Origin: Henriciella marina DSM 19595
GTDB taxonomy: Bacteria > Pseudomonadota > Alphaproteobacteria > Caulobacterales > Hyphomonadaceae
Length of the DNA stretch: 64,000 nucleotides
NCBI RefSeq assembly: GCF_000376805.1
Contig: NZ_AQXT01000002.1
Span: 620,001-684,000 of the forward strand
Direction: 5' to 3'
The notes under the pieces were generated by a model that was given only the letters and a program-made list of their open reading frames with translations, made no database searches and was not told the origin of the DNA. The translations under genes and the position numbers were made by a program. This document shows, piece after piece, positions 20,828 to 29,479 of the stretch. Each line of letters opens with the position of its first letter. The stretch's first letter is position 1.

Positions 20828-21310
20828 ATGACAATTAAACAGGGCGACAAACTGCCAGACGCGGTTCTGATGGAAATGACGGGCAATGGCCCAGAGCCAC
20901 GCAAGACTGACGATATCTTCAAGGGTAAGACCGTGGCCCTCTTCGCAGTGCCGGGTGCTTTCACCCCGACCTGCTCGGCAAAGCATCTGCCAGGCTTCGT
21001 GGAAAAGGCCGAGAGTCTGCACGGCAAAGGCGTCGATGATATCGTTTGTACGTCAGTCAACGATGTCTTCGTGATGAATGCGTGGGGCGAGCAGGCCAAG
21101 ACAGGCGGCAAGGTCCGCATGATGGCGGACGGCAATGGCGCGTTCGCCAAAGCCATGGGCCTTGAAATGGATGCCAGCGGTTTTGGTATGGGGGAGCGGT
21201 CGAAACGCTATTCCATGCTGGTGAAGGACGGCGTCGTCGAACAGCTCAATGTTGAAGATGGCGGCGAGTTCAAAGTGTCATCGGCCGACTACCTTCTCGG
21301 TCAGATTTAA
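20828..21310 (+). CDS. Peroxiredoxin (Prx5/AhpE-type)
   Basis: A 160-residue thiol peroxidase of the Prx5 group that reduces hydrogen and organic peroxides, usually with glutathione or glutaredoxin as reductant. The peroxidatic Cys is C49 in PGAFTPTCSAKHLPGF; a second Cys, C74 in DDIVCTSVND, is the usual extra Cys of this subgroup. ERSKRYSMLVKDGVV carries the conserved Arg of the active site. CACAGGAG before ATG 20828 is the ribosome-binding site. A terminator follows, so it is probably a single-gene unit. Confidence 0.96.
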   Translation: MTIKQGDKLPDAVLMEMTGNGPEPRKTDDIFKGKTVALFAVPGAFTPTCSAKHLPGFVEKAESLHGKGVDDIVCTSVNDVFVMNAWGEQAKTGGKVRMMADGNGAFAKAMGLEMDASGFGMGERSKRYSMLVKDGVVEQLNVEDGGEFKVSSADYLLGQI

Positions 21311-21341
21311 CCTCTCCCTTAGACGCTGACTCCGTCTATAA

Positions 21342-21376
21342 ACGGCGCATACCCGGACCGGTGTGCGCCGTTTTTT
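21342..21376 (+). terminator. Rho-independent terminator after the peroxiredoxin gene
   Basis: A 12-bp stem, ACGGCGCATACC at 21342-21353 against GGTGTGCGCCGT at 21360-21371 with one G-U pair, has a 6-nt loop and is followed by a run of six T (21371-21376). Confidence 0.92.
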
Positions 21377-21389
21377 CGATCTGCATTTA

Positions 21390-21420
21390 TTGAATAACGA
21401 TGATTCAGGCCCGATATTAG
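21390..21420 (+). promoter_or_regulatory. Candidate promoter of the SPFH/NfeD pair
   Basis: TTGAAT at 21390-21395 is followed by GATATT at 21413-21418 (17-bp spacing) or TATTAG at 21415-21420 (19-bp spacing). The preceding gene ends in a strong terminator, so a promoter is required in this 69-bp gap. Confidence 0.4.
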
Positions 21421-21445
21421 TCTCAGCTCAGAGAGGAGAGCCTGA

Positions 21446-22414
21446 ATGGATCCGTCATATATTGTCGTCATCGTCTTAGCTGTGGTGGCGCTTATCCTGC
21501 TTGTCTCGGCAGTAAAAGTCGTGCCGCAGGGCTACAATTTTACGATCGAGAGTTTCGGTCGCTATACCAAGACGCTGACCCCCGGCCTTACCTTCATCGT
21601 GCCATTCTACCAGCGCGTCGGGCGCCGGATGAACATGATGGAAAGCGTCTATGATATCCCGACGCAGGAAGTGATCACCAAGGACAATGCGATGGTGTCA
21701 TGCGACGCCGTGGTGTTCATTCAGGTCATCAATCCGGTTTCGGCGGCCTATGAGGTCAACAACCTTCAGAACGCGATCCAGAACCTTGCGCTGACCAATA
21801 TCCGAACGGTTGTCGGCTCCATGGATCTCGACCAGGTGCTGTCCAACCGCGATGAGATCAATGCCCGGCTCCTGTCTGTAGTCGATGCGGCGACCAACCC
21901 ATGGGGCGTGAAAGTCACGCGGATCGAGATCGCTGACCTCACCCCGCCCGCCGATATCACGGAAGCCATGGCGCGCCAGATGAAGGCCGAACGCCTGAAA
22001 CGGGCTGAAATCCTGACGGCGGAAGGCGACAAACAGTCGGCGATCCTGAAGGCAGAGGGCCAGAAGCAATCGCAGATCCTTGAAGCAGAAGGCCGGCGTG
22101 AAGCGGCTTTCCGCGACGCAGAGGCGCGTGAGCGGGAGGCTGAGGCCGAAGCCAAGGCGACCGCGATGGTGTCAGAAGCGATCGCCAAGGGCGACGTGAA
22201 CGCCGTCAATTACTTCCTCGGCCAGCAATATGTCATGGCCTTCGAGAAGCTTGCGATCTCGCAGAGCAACAAGACGGTTATCATCCCGGCAGAGTTCAGC
22301 TCGCTCCTCGGAACGATCGAGGGCATCCGCGGCCTGACATCCAGTGCGAGCAAAGCCGCCGCCGAACCTCAAGGCGGCGCGGTACCGGCCACGCGCTCCC
22401 GGAGAGACAGCTGA
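21446..22414 (+). CDS. SPFH/stomatin-like membrane protein (QmcA type)
   Basis: A 322-residue protein with one N-terminal membrane helix (residues 5-24), an SPFH domain (VPQGYNFTIESFGRYTKTLTPGL onward; ALTNIRTVVGSMDLDQVLSNRD near residue 115) and a long charged Ala/Glu/Lys-rich coiled coil from about residue 170 to 250. Family members form ring-like membrane microdomain scaffolds. It overlaps the NfeD gene by one base (TGATG), the classical stomatin-NfeD operon in which the two proteins interact. Confidence 0.95.
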   Translation: MDPSYIVVIVLAVVALILLVSAVKVVPQGYNFTIESFGRYTKTLTPGLTFIVPFYQRVGRRMNMMESVYDIPTQEVITKDNAMVSCDAVVFIQVINPVSAAYEVNNLQNAIQNLALTNIRTVVGSMDLDQVLSNRDEINARLLSVVDAATNPWGVKVTRIEIADLTPPADITEAMARQMKAERLKRAEILTAEGDKQSAILKAEGQKQSQILEAEGRREAAFRDAEAREREAEAEAKATAMVSEAIAKGDVNAVNYFLGQQYVMAFEKLAISQSNKTVIIPAEFSSLLGTIEGIRGLTSSASKAAAEPQGGAVPATRSRRDS

Positions 22415-22887
22415 TGGATGCATTGCTCGATCTTGTCTGGCCGACCACCGCCTGGCACTGGCTGGTGCTTGCACTCGTCCTGCTCGGCATCGAAATCATC
22501 CTCGGCACATTCGACTTTCTTTGGGTCTCTGTCGCAGCGGGAGCCACGGCAATGTTCGCGGCGTTCGCGCTGATCGGCAGCCATAGCTGGCAAGGACAAT
22601 TCCTCTTCTTCGCGGTGGCAGCCGTTGGTCTCATCGTACTTGGCCGAACAGTCTTTGCGGATATGCGCGCGAAGATCGTCGATCACCCGACGCTTAACCG
22701 TCTGATGGACAGAACGCTCGGCAAGCGGGCGACCGTGATTGCGGGCTTTTCCGATGGTCGCGGGCGGGTGCGTCTTGGCGATACCGAATGGCCAGCCGAA
22801 ACCACTGACGGCAGCAATCCATCCAGCGGATCGTCTGTCATCGTCGATGGCACCGAAGGCAATGGTTTGAAGGTCAGGCCAGACTGA
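22414..22887 (+). CDS. NfeD-family membrane protein
   Basis: A 157-residue short-form NfeD protein: two to three membrane helices in residues 15-85, then a C-terminal OB-fold domain (GKRATVIAGFSDGRGRVRLGDTEWPAET). It partners SPFH proteins; no protease domain is present, as expected for the short form. Start overlaps the SPFH stop by one base. It ends 2 bp short of the convergent xseA stop. Confidence 0.93.
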   Translation: MDALLDLVWPTTAWHWLVLALVLLGIEIILGTFDFLWVSVAAGATAMFAAFALIGSHSWQGQFLFFAVAAVGLIVLGRTVFADMRAKIVDHPTLNRLMDRTLGKRATVIAGFSDGRGRVRLGDTEWPAETTDGSNPSSGSSVIVDGTEGNGLKVRPD

Positions 22888-22889
22888 AC

Positions 22890-24323
22890 CTAAAAAAGAT
22901 CGCCCTGCGGCGGTTCTTTCTTTGGCGCGGCAGGAGCGGGTTTCGCTTTTGGTAGAGGCGTCGGCGGAGGTGGAGCTTTCTCAACTCCTTCTCCCAGAAC
23001 ACGCGCATCAATTCGCCCATCGCCCAGCGTGACCGTCAGGTGCTCACCAGATGCGACCGCCTTGGCTGACCGCAATATCGCCCCCCCTTCATCACGGACG
23101 ACCGCAAAGCCGCGCGCCAGGGTCGCCTGATAGGAGAGGGCTTCAAGCAAATTCCCTTTAGCGGAGAGTTGTTGCCTCTGCGTATCGATCAGCCGCTGAA
23201 GGGCAGGGCGCGCCCGTTTTGATGTGTCCGCAAGCCGCCGCCGCGCCTCGCGCGCATCCTTGCTGAGCGGGTCGGTTCGCAAGCGGCTTCCGCAGCGTGC
23301 AAGATCGATGTGCTTGGACTTGATGGCGCTCGAAAGGCCACCGCGAAGGCCTGCGTCAAGGTAATCCAGGCTCTGGCGTTTCTGAGCAATAAGCGTCTCT
23401 AGCCGCGGCAGACGTGAGGCCCTCAGCCGGTCGGCGTCATGGCGGACGCGGCGCGATAGCGCGCGGGTGAGACTCTGGGCGCGTTCTTCGACCGCCATAA
23501 TGAGATCATTGCGAACTGGGACGGCGATCTCTGCGGCGCCCGTAGGCGTTGGTGCGCGCGCATCCGAGACATAGTCGATCAGCGTCGTGTCGGTCTCGTG
23601 CCCGACGGCGGAGATAAGCGGTATCTCGCTTTCGAAGGCGGCGCGGACCACGCTCTCTTCGTTGAACGGCCAGAGATCTTCGATCGAGCCGCCGCCGCGC
23701 CCGACGATCAGCACGTCCGGGCGGTCTCCAGGCGGCATGGCGTTGAAGCCCCGAATGCCCGCCTCGATCTGCGCGGCGGCCCGGTCGCCCTGCACGAGTG
23801 CTGGCCAGACAATGACGCGCACCGGGAAGCGCTCCCTGATCCGGTGGAGAATATCGCGGATGACTGCGCCTGTGGGGCTGGTCACCACGCCAACGGTACG
23901 CGGAAGATAGGGAAGGGGCTTCTTGTGCCGCTCGTCGAACAGACCTTCGGCGGCCAGTTTTTTCTTGCGCTCTTCCAGCAGCGCCATCAGGGCGCCAGCG
24001 CCGGCAGGCCGCATGAAGTCTGCGATGAGCTGATAGTTCGACCGGCCCTGATAGATGGAGAGGCGGCCCTCTGCGACGACCTCCAGGCCTTCTTCAGGCT
24101 TGAAGGGGAGACGGGAGACAGAGCCCTTCCACATCACCGTGTTCAGGACGGCCTTGTCGTCCTTGATGTCGGCATACATGTGGCCTGAGCGGGCGAGCGT
24201 GACCCGGCCCAGTTCGCCGCGCACTCGAACATGATCGAATGACGTTTCAATCGTCTTCTTGAGCTCACCAGCGAGTTCGGAGACAGAAAACTCTGTGACG
24301 TTGGAGGGAGATTCCTCGCTCAC
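22890..24323 (-). CDS. xseA: Exodeoxyribonuclease VII large subunit
   Basis: A 477-residue catalytic subunit of Exo VII, a single-strand-specific nuclease. An N-terminal OB fold (residues 8-105, with VRVRGELGRVTLARSGHMYADIKDD) is followed by the catalytic domain with TSPTGAVIRDILHR near residue 150, VGRGGGSIEDLWPFN near residue 206 and SAVGHETDTTL near residue 238, then coiled-coil and C-terminal segments. The tail after residue 440 is Pro/Ala/Lys-rich. It lies 5 bp downstream of the hypothetical gene on the same strand. The small subunit xseB is not in the window. Confidence 0.96.
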   Translation of the reverse strand: MSEESPSNVTEFSVSELAGELKKTIETSFDHVRVRGELGRVTLARSGHMYADIKDDKAVLNTVMWKGSVSRLPFKPEEGLEVVAEGRLSIYQGRSNYQLIADFMRPAGAGALMALLEERKKKLAAEGLFDERHKKPLPYLPRTVGVVTSPTGAVIRDILHRIRERFPVRVIVWPALVQGDRAAAQIEAGIRGFNAMPPGDRPDVLIVGRGGGSIEDLWPFNEESVVRAAFESEIPLISAVGHETDTTLIDYVSDARAPTPTGAAEIAVPVRNDLIMAVEERAQSLTRALSRRVRHDADRLRASRLPRLETLIAQKRQSLDYLDAGLRGGLSSAIKSKHIDLARCGSRLRTDPLSKDAREARRRLADTSKRARPALQRLIDTQRQQLSAKGNLLEALSYQATLARGFAVVRDEGGAILRSAKAVASGEHLTVTLGDGRIDARVLGEGVEKAPPPPTPLPKAKPAPAAPKKEPPQGDLF

Positions 24324-24328
24324 CGGCC

Positions 24329-24781
24329 TTACTCCTCGGTATCGCGGCCAATCGAGCCCTGGCGGGCCGCAGCCGGTTGCACCGTCGCTTTAAGCCCACC
24401 CGAGATGCGGGTCATCATGAACGTACCGGAACTGTCGGCGGGGTTATCGAAGAACCACACGCCGCTGACGACGCAGCACTCAGGATCTGTATCGCCCTGA
24501 TAACGCAGAAGCCGAAGACTGCCATCTGGGCCCGCGGTTTCGATCTTTGTGAAGCGCACATCCAGGCCATGGCGTTCGCCGATTATTTCAGACGTGCATT
24601 CGCCGTCGGGCTCTGGCGAGGTGATATCTTCCTCAAGTACGGAGCCTGTAATCGTGCCGTCGTTTTCGGAAATCCAGGCGGTAAAAGGCACCGCATCATC
24701 GGTCAGGTCATAGGCATAAAAGCCGGTCCAGAGACCGCTGAGATCGTTTATGGCTGCACGAGAGGCGAATGGATTTATCAT
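24329..24781 (-). CDS. Hypothetical protein, likely lipocalin-like beta domain
   Basis: A 150-residue protein without signal peptide or membrane helix. The pattern DLSGLWTGFYAYD, then PFTAWISENDGTITGSVLEE and VSGVWFF suggests a small beta-barrel or lipocalin-like domain of a kind seen as hypotheticals in alphaproteobacteria; I cannot name a family with confidence. It is 5 bp upstream of xseA and probably co-transcribed with it. It is divergent from purD across 155 bp. The C-terminal 20 residues are polar and Gln/Arg-rich. Confidence 0.78.
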   Translation of the reverse strand: MINPFASRAAINDLSGLWTGFYAYDLTDDAVPFTAWISENDGTITGSVLEEDITSPEPDGECTSEIIGERHGLDVRFTKIETAGPDGSLRLLRYQGDTDPECCVVSGVWFFDNPADSSGTFMMTRISGGLKATVQPAAARQGSIGRDTEE

Positions 24782-24936
24782 CTTTGCGGAGCTTGCCTTG
24801 CGAGGCGCGTCCCCATCAAGGGCTTATGTCCAGTCAGCCCACAATTTAATGCGCGCACATGGAACGCGGCCACGCACTGAGCACGACAAGGCAAGAAGCC
24901 TTGATCGCCGCGAAAATCGCGTTCATCACGCCTCTT

Positions 24937-26226
24937 ATGAAAGTTCTCATTCTAGGTTCCGGCGGGCGCGAACACGCACTTGCCTGGAAAATCGCCCAGT
25001 CGCCGCTCGTTGACGAGGTGTTCTCCGCGCCCGGCAACCCCGGTATGGACAAGCTTGGTCCGTGTTTTGATATCGATCCGACCAATCTGAAAGACGTGCA
25101 GGAGCTTGCGCTTCAGATCACGCCGGATCTCATCATTATCGGCCCGGAAGCGCCTCTGGCCGCCGGCGTGTCGGACGTGCTGCGCGCCCGTGGTTTCGAT
25201 GTCTTCGGACCAAGCCAGGCGGCGGCTCAACTTGAAAGCTCCAAAGGGTTCGCAAAGGATCTGATGGCAAAGTACGGCGTGCCAACGGCCGCCTATGGAC
25301 GGTTCAGCGATCTCACCGAGGCGCTCGATTATCTCGAGACGGTAGACGGACCCTATGTGATCAAGGCGGACGGTCTTGCCGCTGGCAAGGGTGTCGTCAT
25401 CGTCGAGAGCCAGGAAGAGGCAGAGAACACGGTCGAAGAGTTTATGACCGGCAAGTTCGGCGATGCTTCCAGCGAGATCGTCATCGAAGAGTTCATGACA
25501 GGCGAGGAAGCCTCTATCTTCGTGATGACCGATGGCGAAGGGGCAATCTATCTGCCAGCGGCGCAGGACCATAAGCGGGTGGGAGACGGCGATACCGGCC
25601 CGAACACTGGCGGGATGGGGGCGTATGCACCGGCGCCCGTGATCGACACGCGGATGATGGAGCTGGTCCAGGCGCTCATCGTCGAGCCGATGCTGTCAGG
25701 TATGGCAGAGGACGATATGCCTTATCAGGGCGTTCTCTATGTCGGCATCATGGTGACGAAAGACGGCCCGAAAGTTGTCGAGTTCAATGCCCGGTTTGGC
25801 GACCCGGAATGTCAGGTGCTGATGGCGGGACTTCCCGGTGACATCGTCCCAGCGCTCCTCGTCTGTTCGACCGGCGGCCTCGTGAGCAGCCATGCCTCGC
25901 TGTGTGACATGATGGGCCTTTCCAGTTTCCGTCCGAGCGCCACAGTTGTCATGGCGTCTGAAGGTTATCCGGGACCTGTCACCAAAGGCACGATTATCGA
26001 AGGCGTCAGCAGGGCCGATGAGCTTGATGACGTTACCGTGTTTCATGCAGGTACGGATGTGAACGAAAAGAATGAGCTGACCGCTATCGGCGGCCGGGTT
26101 CTTGGGATCACTGCCACGGGCAATGATCTGCCCACCGCGATCAGCAAGGCCTATGAAGGCGTTGCGGCAATCGCCTGGCCGAATGGCTTCTTTCGGAAGG
26201 ATATCGGCCACCGCGTTCTAAAATAA
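24937..26226 (+). CDS. purD: Phosphoribosylamine-glycine ligase
   Basis: A 429-residue ATP-grasp enzyme of purine synthesis that joins phosphoribosylamine and glycine. Features: N-terminal MKVLILGSGGREHALAWK, IGPEAPLAAGVSDVLR near residue 68, the ATP-grasp stretch VIKADGLAAGKGVV near residues 142-155, NTGGMGAYAP near residue 223 and EFNARFGDPECQ near residue 282, which holds metal ligands. ATG 24937 is chosen because it yields the exact family N-terminus; the open frame runs 26 codons further upstream without conserved sequence. No Shine-Dalgarno is obvious. Confidence 0.97.
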   Translation: MKVLILGSGGREHALAWKIAQSPLVDEVFSAPGNPGMDKLGPCFDIDPTNLKDVQELALQITPDLIIIGPEAPLAAGVSDVLRARGFDVFGPSQAAAQLESSKGFAKDLMAKYGVPTAAYGRFSDLTEALDYLETVDGPYVIKADGLAAGKGVVIVESQEEAENTVEEFMTGKFGDASSEIVIEEFMTGEEASIFVMTDGEGAIYLPAAQDHKRVGDGDTGPNTGGMGAYAPAPVIDTRMMELVQALIVEPMLSGMAEDDMPYQGVLYVGIMVTKDGPKVVEFNARFGDPECQVLMAGLPGDIVPALLVCSTGGLVSSHASLCDMMGLSSFRPSATVVMASEGYPGPVTKGTIIEGVSRADELDDVTVFHAGTDVNEKNELTAIGGRVLGITATGNDLPTAISKAYEGVAAIAWPNGFFRKDIGHRVLK

Positions 26227-26307
26227 GCGTTATCAATGCAGCTTCGCGGCAACAAAATGCCTGCAGGTCAGTTTCATCATCATCCTGTTCACAAAGGAGA
26301 TGACAGA

Positions 26308-26739
26308 ATGTCCAACCCTAATGTTGATGCCCTGAATGACGTTACCAAGACACTGATCGATAGCCAGAAGGGCTATCAGAAAGTGACCGAAGTGGCAGAC
26401 GAAAACCACGCGCTTCGCGCCAAATTTCAGACCCTTGCGGCCGAACGCGGTGAGCTGATCACAGCTTTTCAGACCCGTGTTCGTGAGTATGGCGGTGAAC
26501 CGGTAACCGATGGTGGCGCTGCAGGTTCAGTCCACCGCGCCTGGACTGATTTCACATCGCTTTTTTCAAGTGATGAGAAGGCGGCGCTCGAAGCTGTGGA
26601 TGACGGCGAGGAGTATCTGGCGGAACGCGCCGAGTCCAAGCTGAAGGAGAAGGATCTCGACACGTCAACGGTCGAGCTACTCCAGCGGGCGCATGCCTCT
26701 GCGAAACACGGTGAGAAGTTCGCAGACGTGCGGACCTGA
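26308..26739 (+). CDS. PA2169/DUF2383-type four-helix-bundle protein
   Basis: A 143-residue, fully helical, highly charged protein that fits the ferritin-like four-helix-bundle family named after PA2169 (DUF2383). It starts ALNDVTKTLIDSQKGYQKV and has GSVHRAWTDF near residue 72. The family is often linked to stress, but its biochemical role is unknown. AAGGAG lies 8 nt ahead of ATG 26308. A terminator follows 24 bp after the stop, so it is probably monocistronic. Confidence 0.9.
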   Translation: MSNPNVDALNDVTKTLIDSQKGYQKVTEVADENHALRAKFQTLAAERGELITAFQTRVREYGGEPVTDGGAAGSVHRAWTDFTSLFSSDEKAALEAVDDGEEYLAERAESKLKEKDLDTSTVELLQRAHASAKHGEKFADVRT

Positions 26740-26763
26740 ACGCTCAAAAATATAAGCGATGAT

Positions 26764-26795
26764 AAGGGGTCAGCAGAGATGCTTGCCCCTTTTTT
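26764..26795 (+). terminator. Rho-independent terminator after the four-helix protein gene
   Basis: AAGGGG at 26764-26769 pairs with CCCCTT at 26786-26791; an inner AGCA/TGCT pairing closes a GAGA tetraloop after a 2x2 mismatch. Six T follow (26790-26795). Confidence 0.82.
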
Positions 26796-26900
26796 CTGCC
26801 ACCTTCTCTAGTGATGGCTGTAGATGACCTTGCGGGACGCTTGTCCCTGTTTCTGTTCGCGATAGTGTGCGCCAAACGATACCAGACAGGGAGAATGGCC

Positions 26901-27989
26901 ATGGCCGACGCCGACAATGCGCAAGAAATGTTCAGCGGCACGAAGGAAGTGGCTGAATCTCACAGGTTCGACGAATCAAAGCTCGCAGCCTGGATGGAAG
27001 CGAATGTGGAAGGCTATGAAGGCCCGTTGACCGTCAAACAGTTCAAGGGTGGCCAGTCGAACCCGACCTACAAGCTTTTCACGCCGAAAAAAGTCTACGT
27101 CATGCGCCGCAAGCCGCCGGGCAAACTCCTGCCGTCTGCGCATGCGGTTGATCGGGAGTTCCGGGTCATCAACGCGCTGTATCCTACTGGTTTTCCGGTT
27201 GCGCGCCCTTACGGCGTTTGTCTCGACGAGGACGTAATCGGGACGATTTTCTATGTGATGGATTGCGTGAACGGCCGCATCCTCTGGGATCAGACGCTGC
27301 CAGAATATGAGCCGGCCCAGCGCCGCGCCATCTATGAAGACAAGGTCAGGACGTTCGCCGCTCTTCACAACACCGATTACAAGAAGGTCGGCCTGGAGGG
27401 CTTTGGCAAGGAAGGCGACTATTGTGCTCGCCAGATCCATCGCTGGACCAAGCAGTACAAGGCGTCCGAGACGATGCATATTCCAGAGATGGAAAAGCTG
27501 ATCGACTGGCTTCCGAAGAACCTGCCCAAGAATGAAGACACCACCATCGTTCACGGCGATTATCGCCTCGACAATATGGTCCTGCATCCCACAGAGCCGA
27601 AAGTGATCGCTGTCCTGGACTGGGAGCTTTCGACGCTCGGTGATCCGCTCGCCGACTTCTCGTACCACCTCATGAACTGGGTGATGCCGAGCAATGATGA
27701 GACCCGTGGATCGATCGCCAACATCAAGGATTTGAAGGCGCACGGCATCCCGACGCTGGACGAGTATGTTGATATGTACTGTCAGCACACTGGCCGTCAG
27801 GGCATGCCGGATCTGAACTACTACTTCTCGTACAATGCTTTCCGCCTTGCTGGCATCCTGCAGGGGATTGTTGGCCGCGTCCGCGATGGCACGGCATCGA
27901 ACGCGAATGCGGCGTCAAATGCAGAACGGGTCATCCCGCTTGCACAGTTTGCTGCCGACCGCGCCCGCATGGCGGGTATGGAAGGCTAG
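26901..27989 (+). CDS. Aminoglycoside-phosphotransferase-like kinase (ACAD10-type)
   Basis: A 362-residue member of the APH/choline-kinase fold. Nucleotide loop FKGGQSNPTYKL near residues 45-56, catalytic loop IVHGDYRLDNMVL near residues 217-229 (H-G-D-x-x-x-x-N), and metal-binding VLDWELSTLGDPLADF near residues 240-255. In this subfamily, related to the kinase domain of eukaryotic ACAD10, genes often sit with acyl-CoA metabolism, and a phosphorylated hydroxyacyl intermediate has been suggested. ATG 26901 has AGGGAG 7 nt ahead, whereas ATG 26895 would be only 1 nt from it. The hotdog-like gene follows 6 bp downstream. Confidence 0.92.
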   Translation: MADADNAQEMFSGTKEVAESHRFDESKLAAWMEANVEGYEGPLTVKQFKGGQSNPTYKLFTPKKVYVMRRKPPGKLLPSAHAVDREFRVINALYPTGFPVARPYGVCLDEDVIGTIFYVMDCVNGRILWDQTLPEYEPAQRRAIYEDKVRTFAALHNTDYKKVGLEGFGKEGDYCARQIHRWTKQYKASETMHIPEMEKLIDWLPKNLPKNEDTTIVHGDYRLDNMVLHPTEPKVIAVLDWELSTLGDPLADFSYHLMNWVMPSNDETRGSIANIKDLKAHGIPTLDEYVDMYCQHTGRQGMPDLNYYFSYNAFRLAGILQGIVGRVRDGTASNANAASNAERVIPLAQFAADRARMAGMEG

Positions 27990-27995
27990 TCTGCA

Positions 27996-28898
27996 ATGGC
28001 AAAGACAATCGAAGGCCCGCTCCGCACGCCCGCGCAGATGCTCGCAAAGCAATCCTATGACGGTCACAGCTCCATCCATGATGACGCTGAAGCCGAGCGG
28101 CTGGGGATCAAGGCGGGCCCCATCGAAGGGCCGACCCATTTCAGCCAGTTCTCGCCCTATCTGGTAGAGCTGTTCGGGAAGGAATGGTTTGAGCGCGGCT
28201 GTTTCTCGACCCACTTCCAGAACATGGTGGTGGAAGGTGAAAAGGTTCGCGTCTTCATTGAACCGAAGACGGACACGTACGCCTATTGCCGGGCCGAGAA
28301 GGAAGATGGCACGCCTGTTCTCGAAGCCAGCGCAACGCTCGGACCCGACCACGGCGAAACCTTGCTAGAGGCCCGCATGGCGAAGCTGCGCCCTGCAGGT
28401 GAGCTTGTCATACTTGCGGACATGGAAGTGGGCATGACCGGGCCCGACGACGAGCTCGTCCGCATGGAACCGGACCAGAATATGGGCGACCTCTATCCGT
28501 TTTCGCTAACGGAGAAACTCGCGCACATCACCGAGCCTATGGACTGGTATCATGATGCCGAGGCATCGCCATGGGGCAGGGCAATCGTGCCGACCGAAAT
28601 GGTGTCTGTGCTCGGAAACTATACCGGCGGCATGGTGAAGTGGCCGGTGAAGCGCCCATCTATCGGTCTGTTTGCGGACCTGGAAATCAGGATGGTCGAT
28701 GGCCCGCTATTCGTCGGTGAGACTTACCGGCTGAAACGCGAAGTCGTCGCGCTATCCCAGAGCCGCCGGGTTGAGAATTACTGGGTTCTGACAATGTTTT
28801 TCAATGAAAGCGGCACGGATCTGAAAGCCGAGATGCTGCTCAATCACGGCATCATGAAAGCGAGCTATCCGGACTATCCAGAGGCTCTGCTTGCTTGA
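27996..28898 (+). CDS. Probable MaoC/hotdog-fold protein
   Basis: A 300-residue cytoplasmic protein, probably a double-hotdog of the MaoC dehydratase/thioesterase kind: an N-terminal module with IKAGPIEGPTHFSQF near residues 37-51 and a C-terminal module with GLFADLEIRMVDGPLFVGETY near residue 227. I recognise the fold class from pattern only; no catalytic residues can be asserted. It follows the kinase-like gene by 6 bp and probably shares its transcript, so a role in acyl-CoA or hydroxyacyl metabolism is plausible. Confidence 0.8.
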   Translation: MAKTIEGPLRTPAQMLAKQSYDGHSSIHDDAEAERLGIKAGPIEGPTHFSQFSPYLVELFGKEWFERGCFSTHFQNMVVEGEKVRVFIEPKTDTYAYCRAEKEDGTPVLEASATLGPDHGETLLEARMAKLRPAGELVILADMEVGMTGPDDELVRMEPDQNMGDLYPFSLTEKLAHITEPMDWYHDAEASPWGRAIVPTEMVSVLGNYTGGMVKWPVKRPSIGLFADLEIRMVDGPLFVGETYRLKREVVALSQSRRVENYWVLTMFFNESGTDLKAEMLLNHGIMKASYPDYPEALLA

Positions 28899-28907
28899 GC
28901 CTTTGGC

Positions 28908-29427
28908 CTAGTGGCAGCCGGCCGCGTTAGGTAGAATTGAAGATATAGGTCTGATCTTGTTCGTCGGACCCTCCCAGGACTGAACAAATCGCTCCATATG
29001 AGTGACACGATCACCTGGGTATTCGCGGATGCGTTCAGCGTCGGTCAATCCCTAATACGGGTCCGGAACGACGCGGAATGTGTTTTCCTCAGCATTGCTC
29101 CGCATACGGTCGTTGATCGTCTGGATGAAACCGGGCAATTATAGTCCATGGACGCCGCCACCAGATTTGTGCTGCAGGGTTCCGCACCGTCCCGCTGCCA
29201 CTCGGACCAGCCACAGAAGCTGAACCGGGTAATTCCGTGTACGTTATCGCTCTCCTCGATGAAGGCGACTCCTCTCATCTTAAGGCATGCCTCAACAGCG
29301 GGTCGGGTTTGAGGCCATTTTCATCTAAGGCTGGAGCTTTCCGCTCACCCTGCGCGTTCGAAGGAGAAGCTGGCAGATCGCCGGCCATTAGAAACGCCAG
29401 AAATCTGGGTTGATTATTTGCCTTCAT
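28908..29427 (-). pseudogene. Decayed gene for a small secreted protein
   Basis: This gap of about 580 bp between plus-strand genes reads, on the minus strand, as one coding region broken by frameshifts and a stop. It starts at ATG 29427 with a signal-peptide-like lead (FLAFLMAGDLPASPSNAQ). It then shifts near 29310 into a frame reading VEACLKMRGVAFIEESD and CGWSEWQRDGAEPC. It shifts again near 29133 into GFIQTINDRMRSNAEENTF. It hits TAG at 29052-29054 and continues in the same frame as GLTDAERIREYPGDRVTH to TAG at 28908-28910. I do not recognise the family. Alternatively this is chance readability of non-coding DNA, but the continuity favours decay. Confidence 0.6.
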
Positions 29428-29479
29428 GAGACCCTAATTCCTATAAGCAGTCGGCTTGTTGCGGAGAGACCAGGAACGG

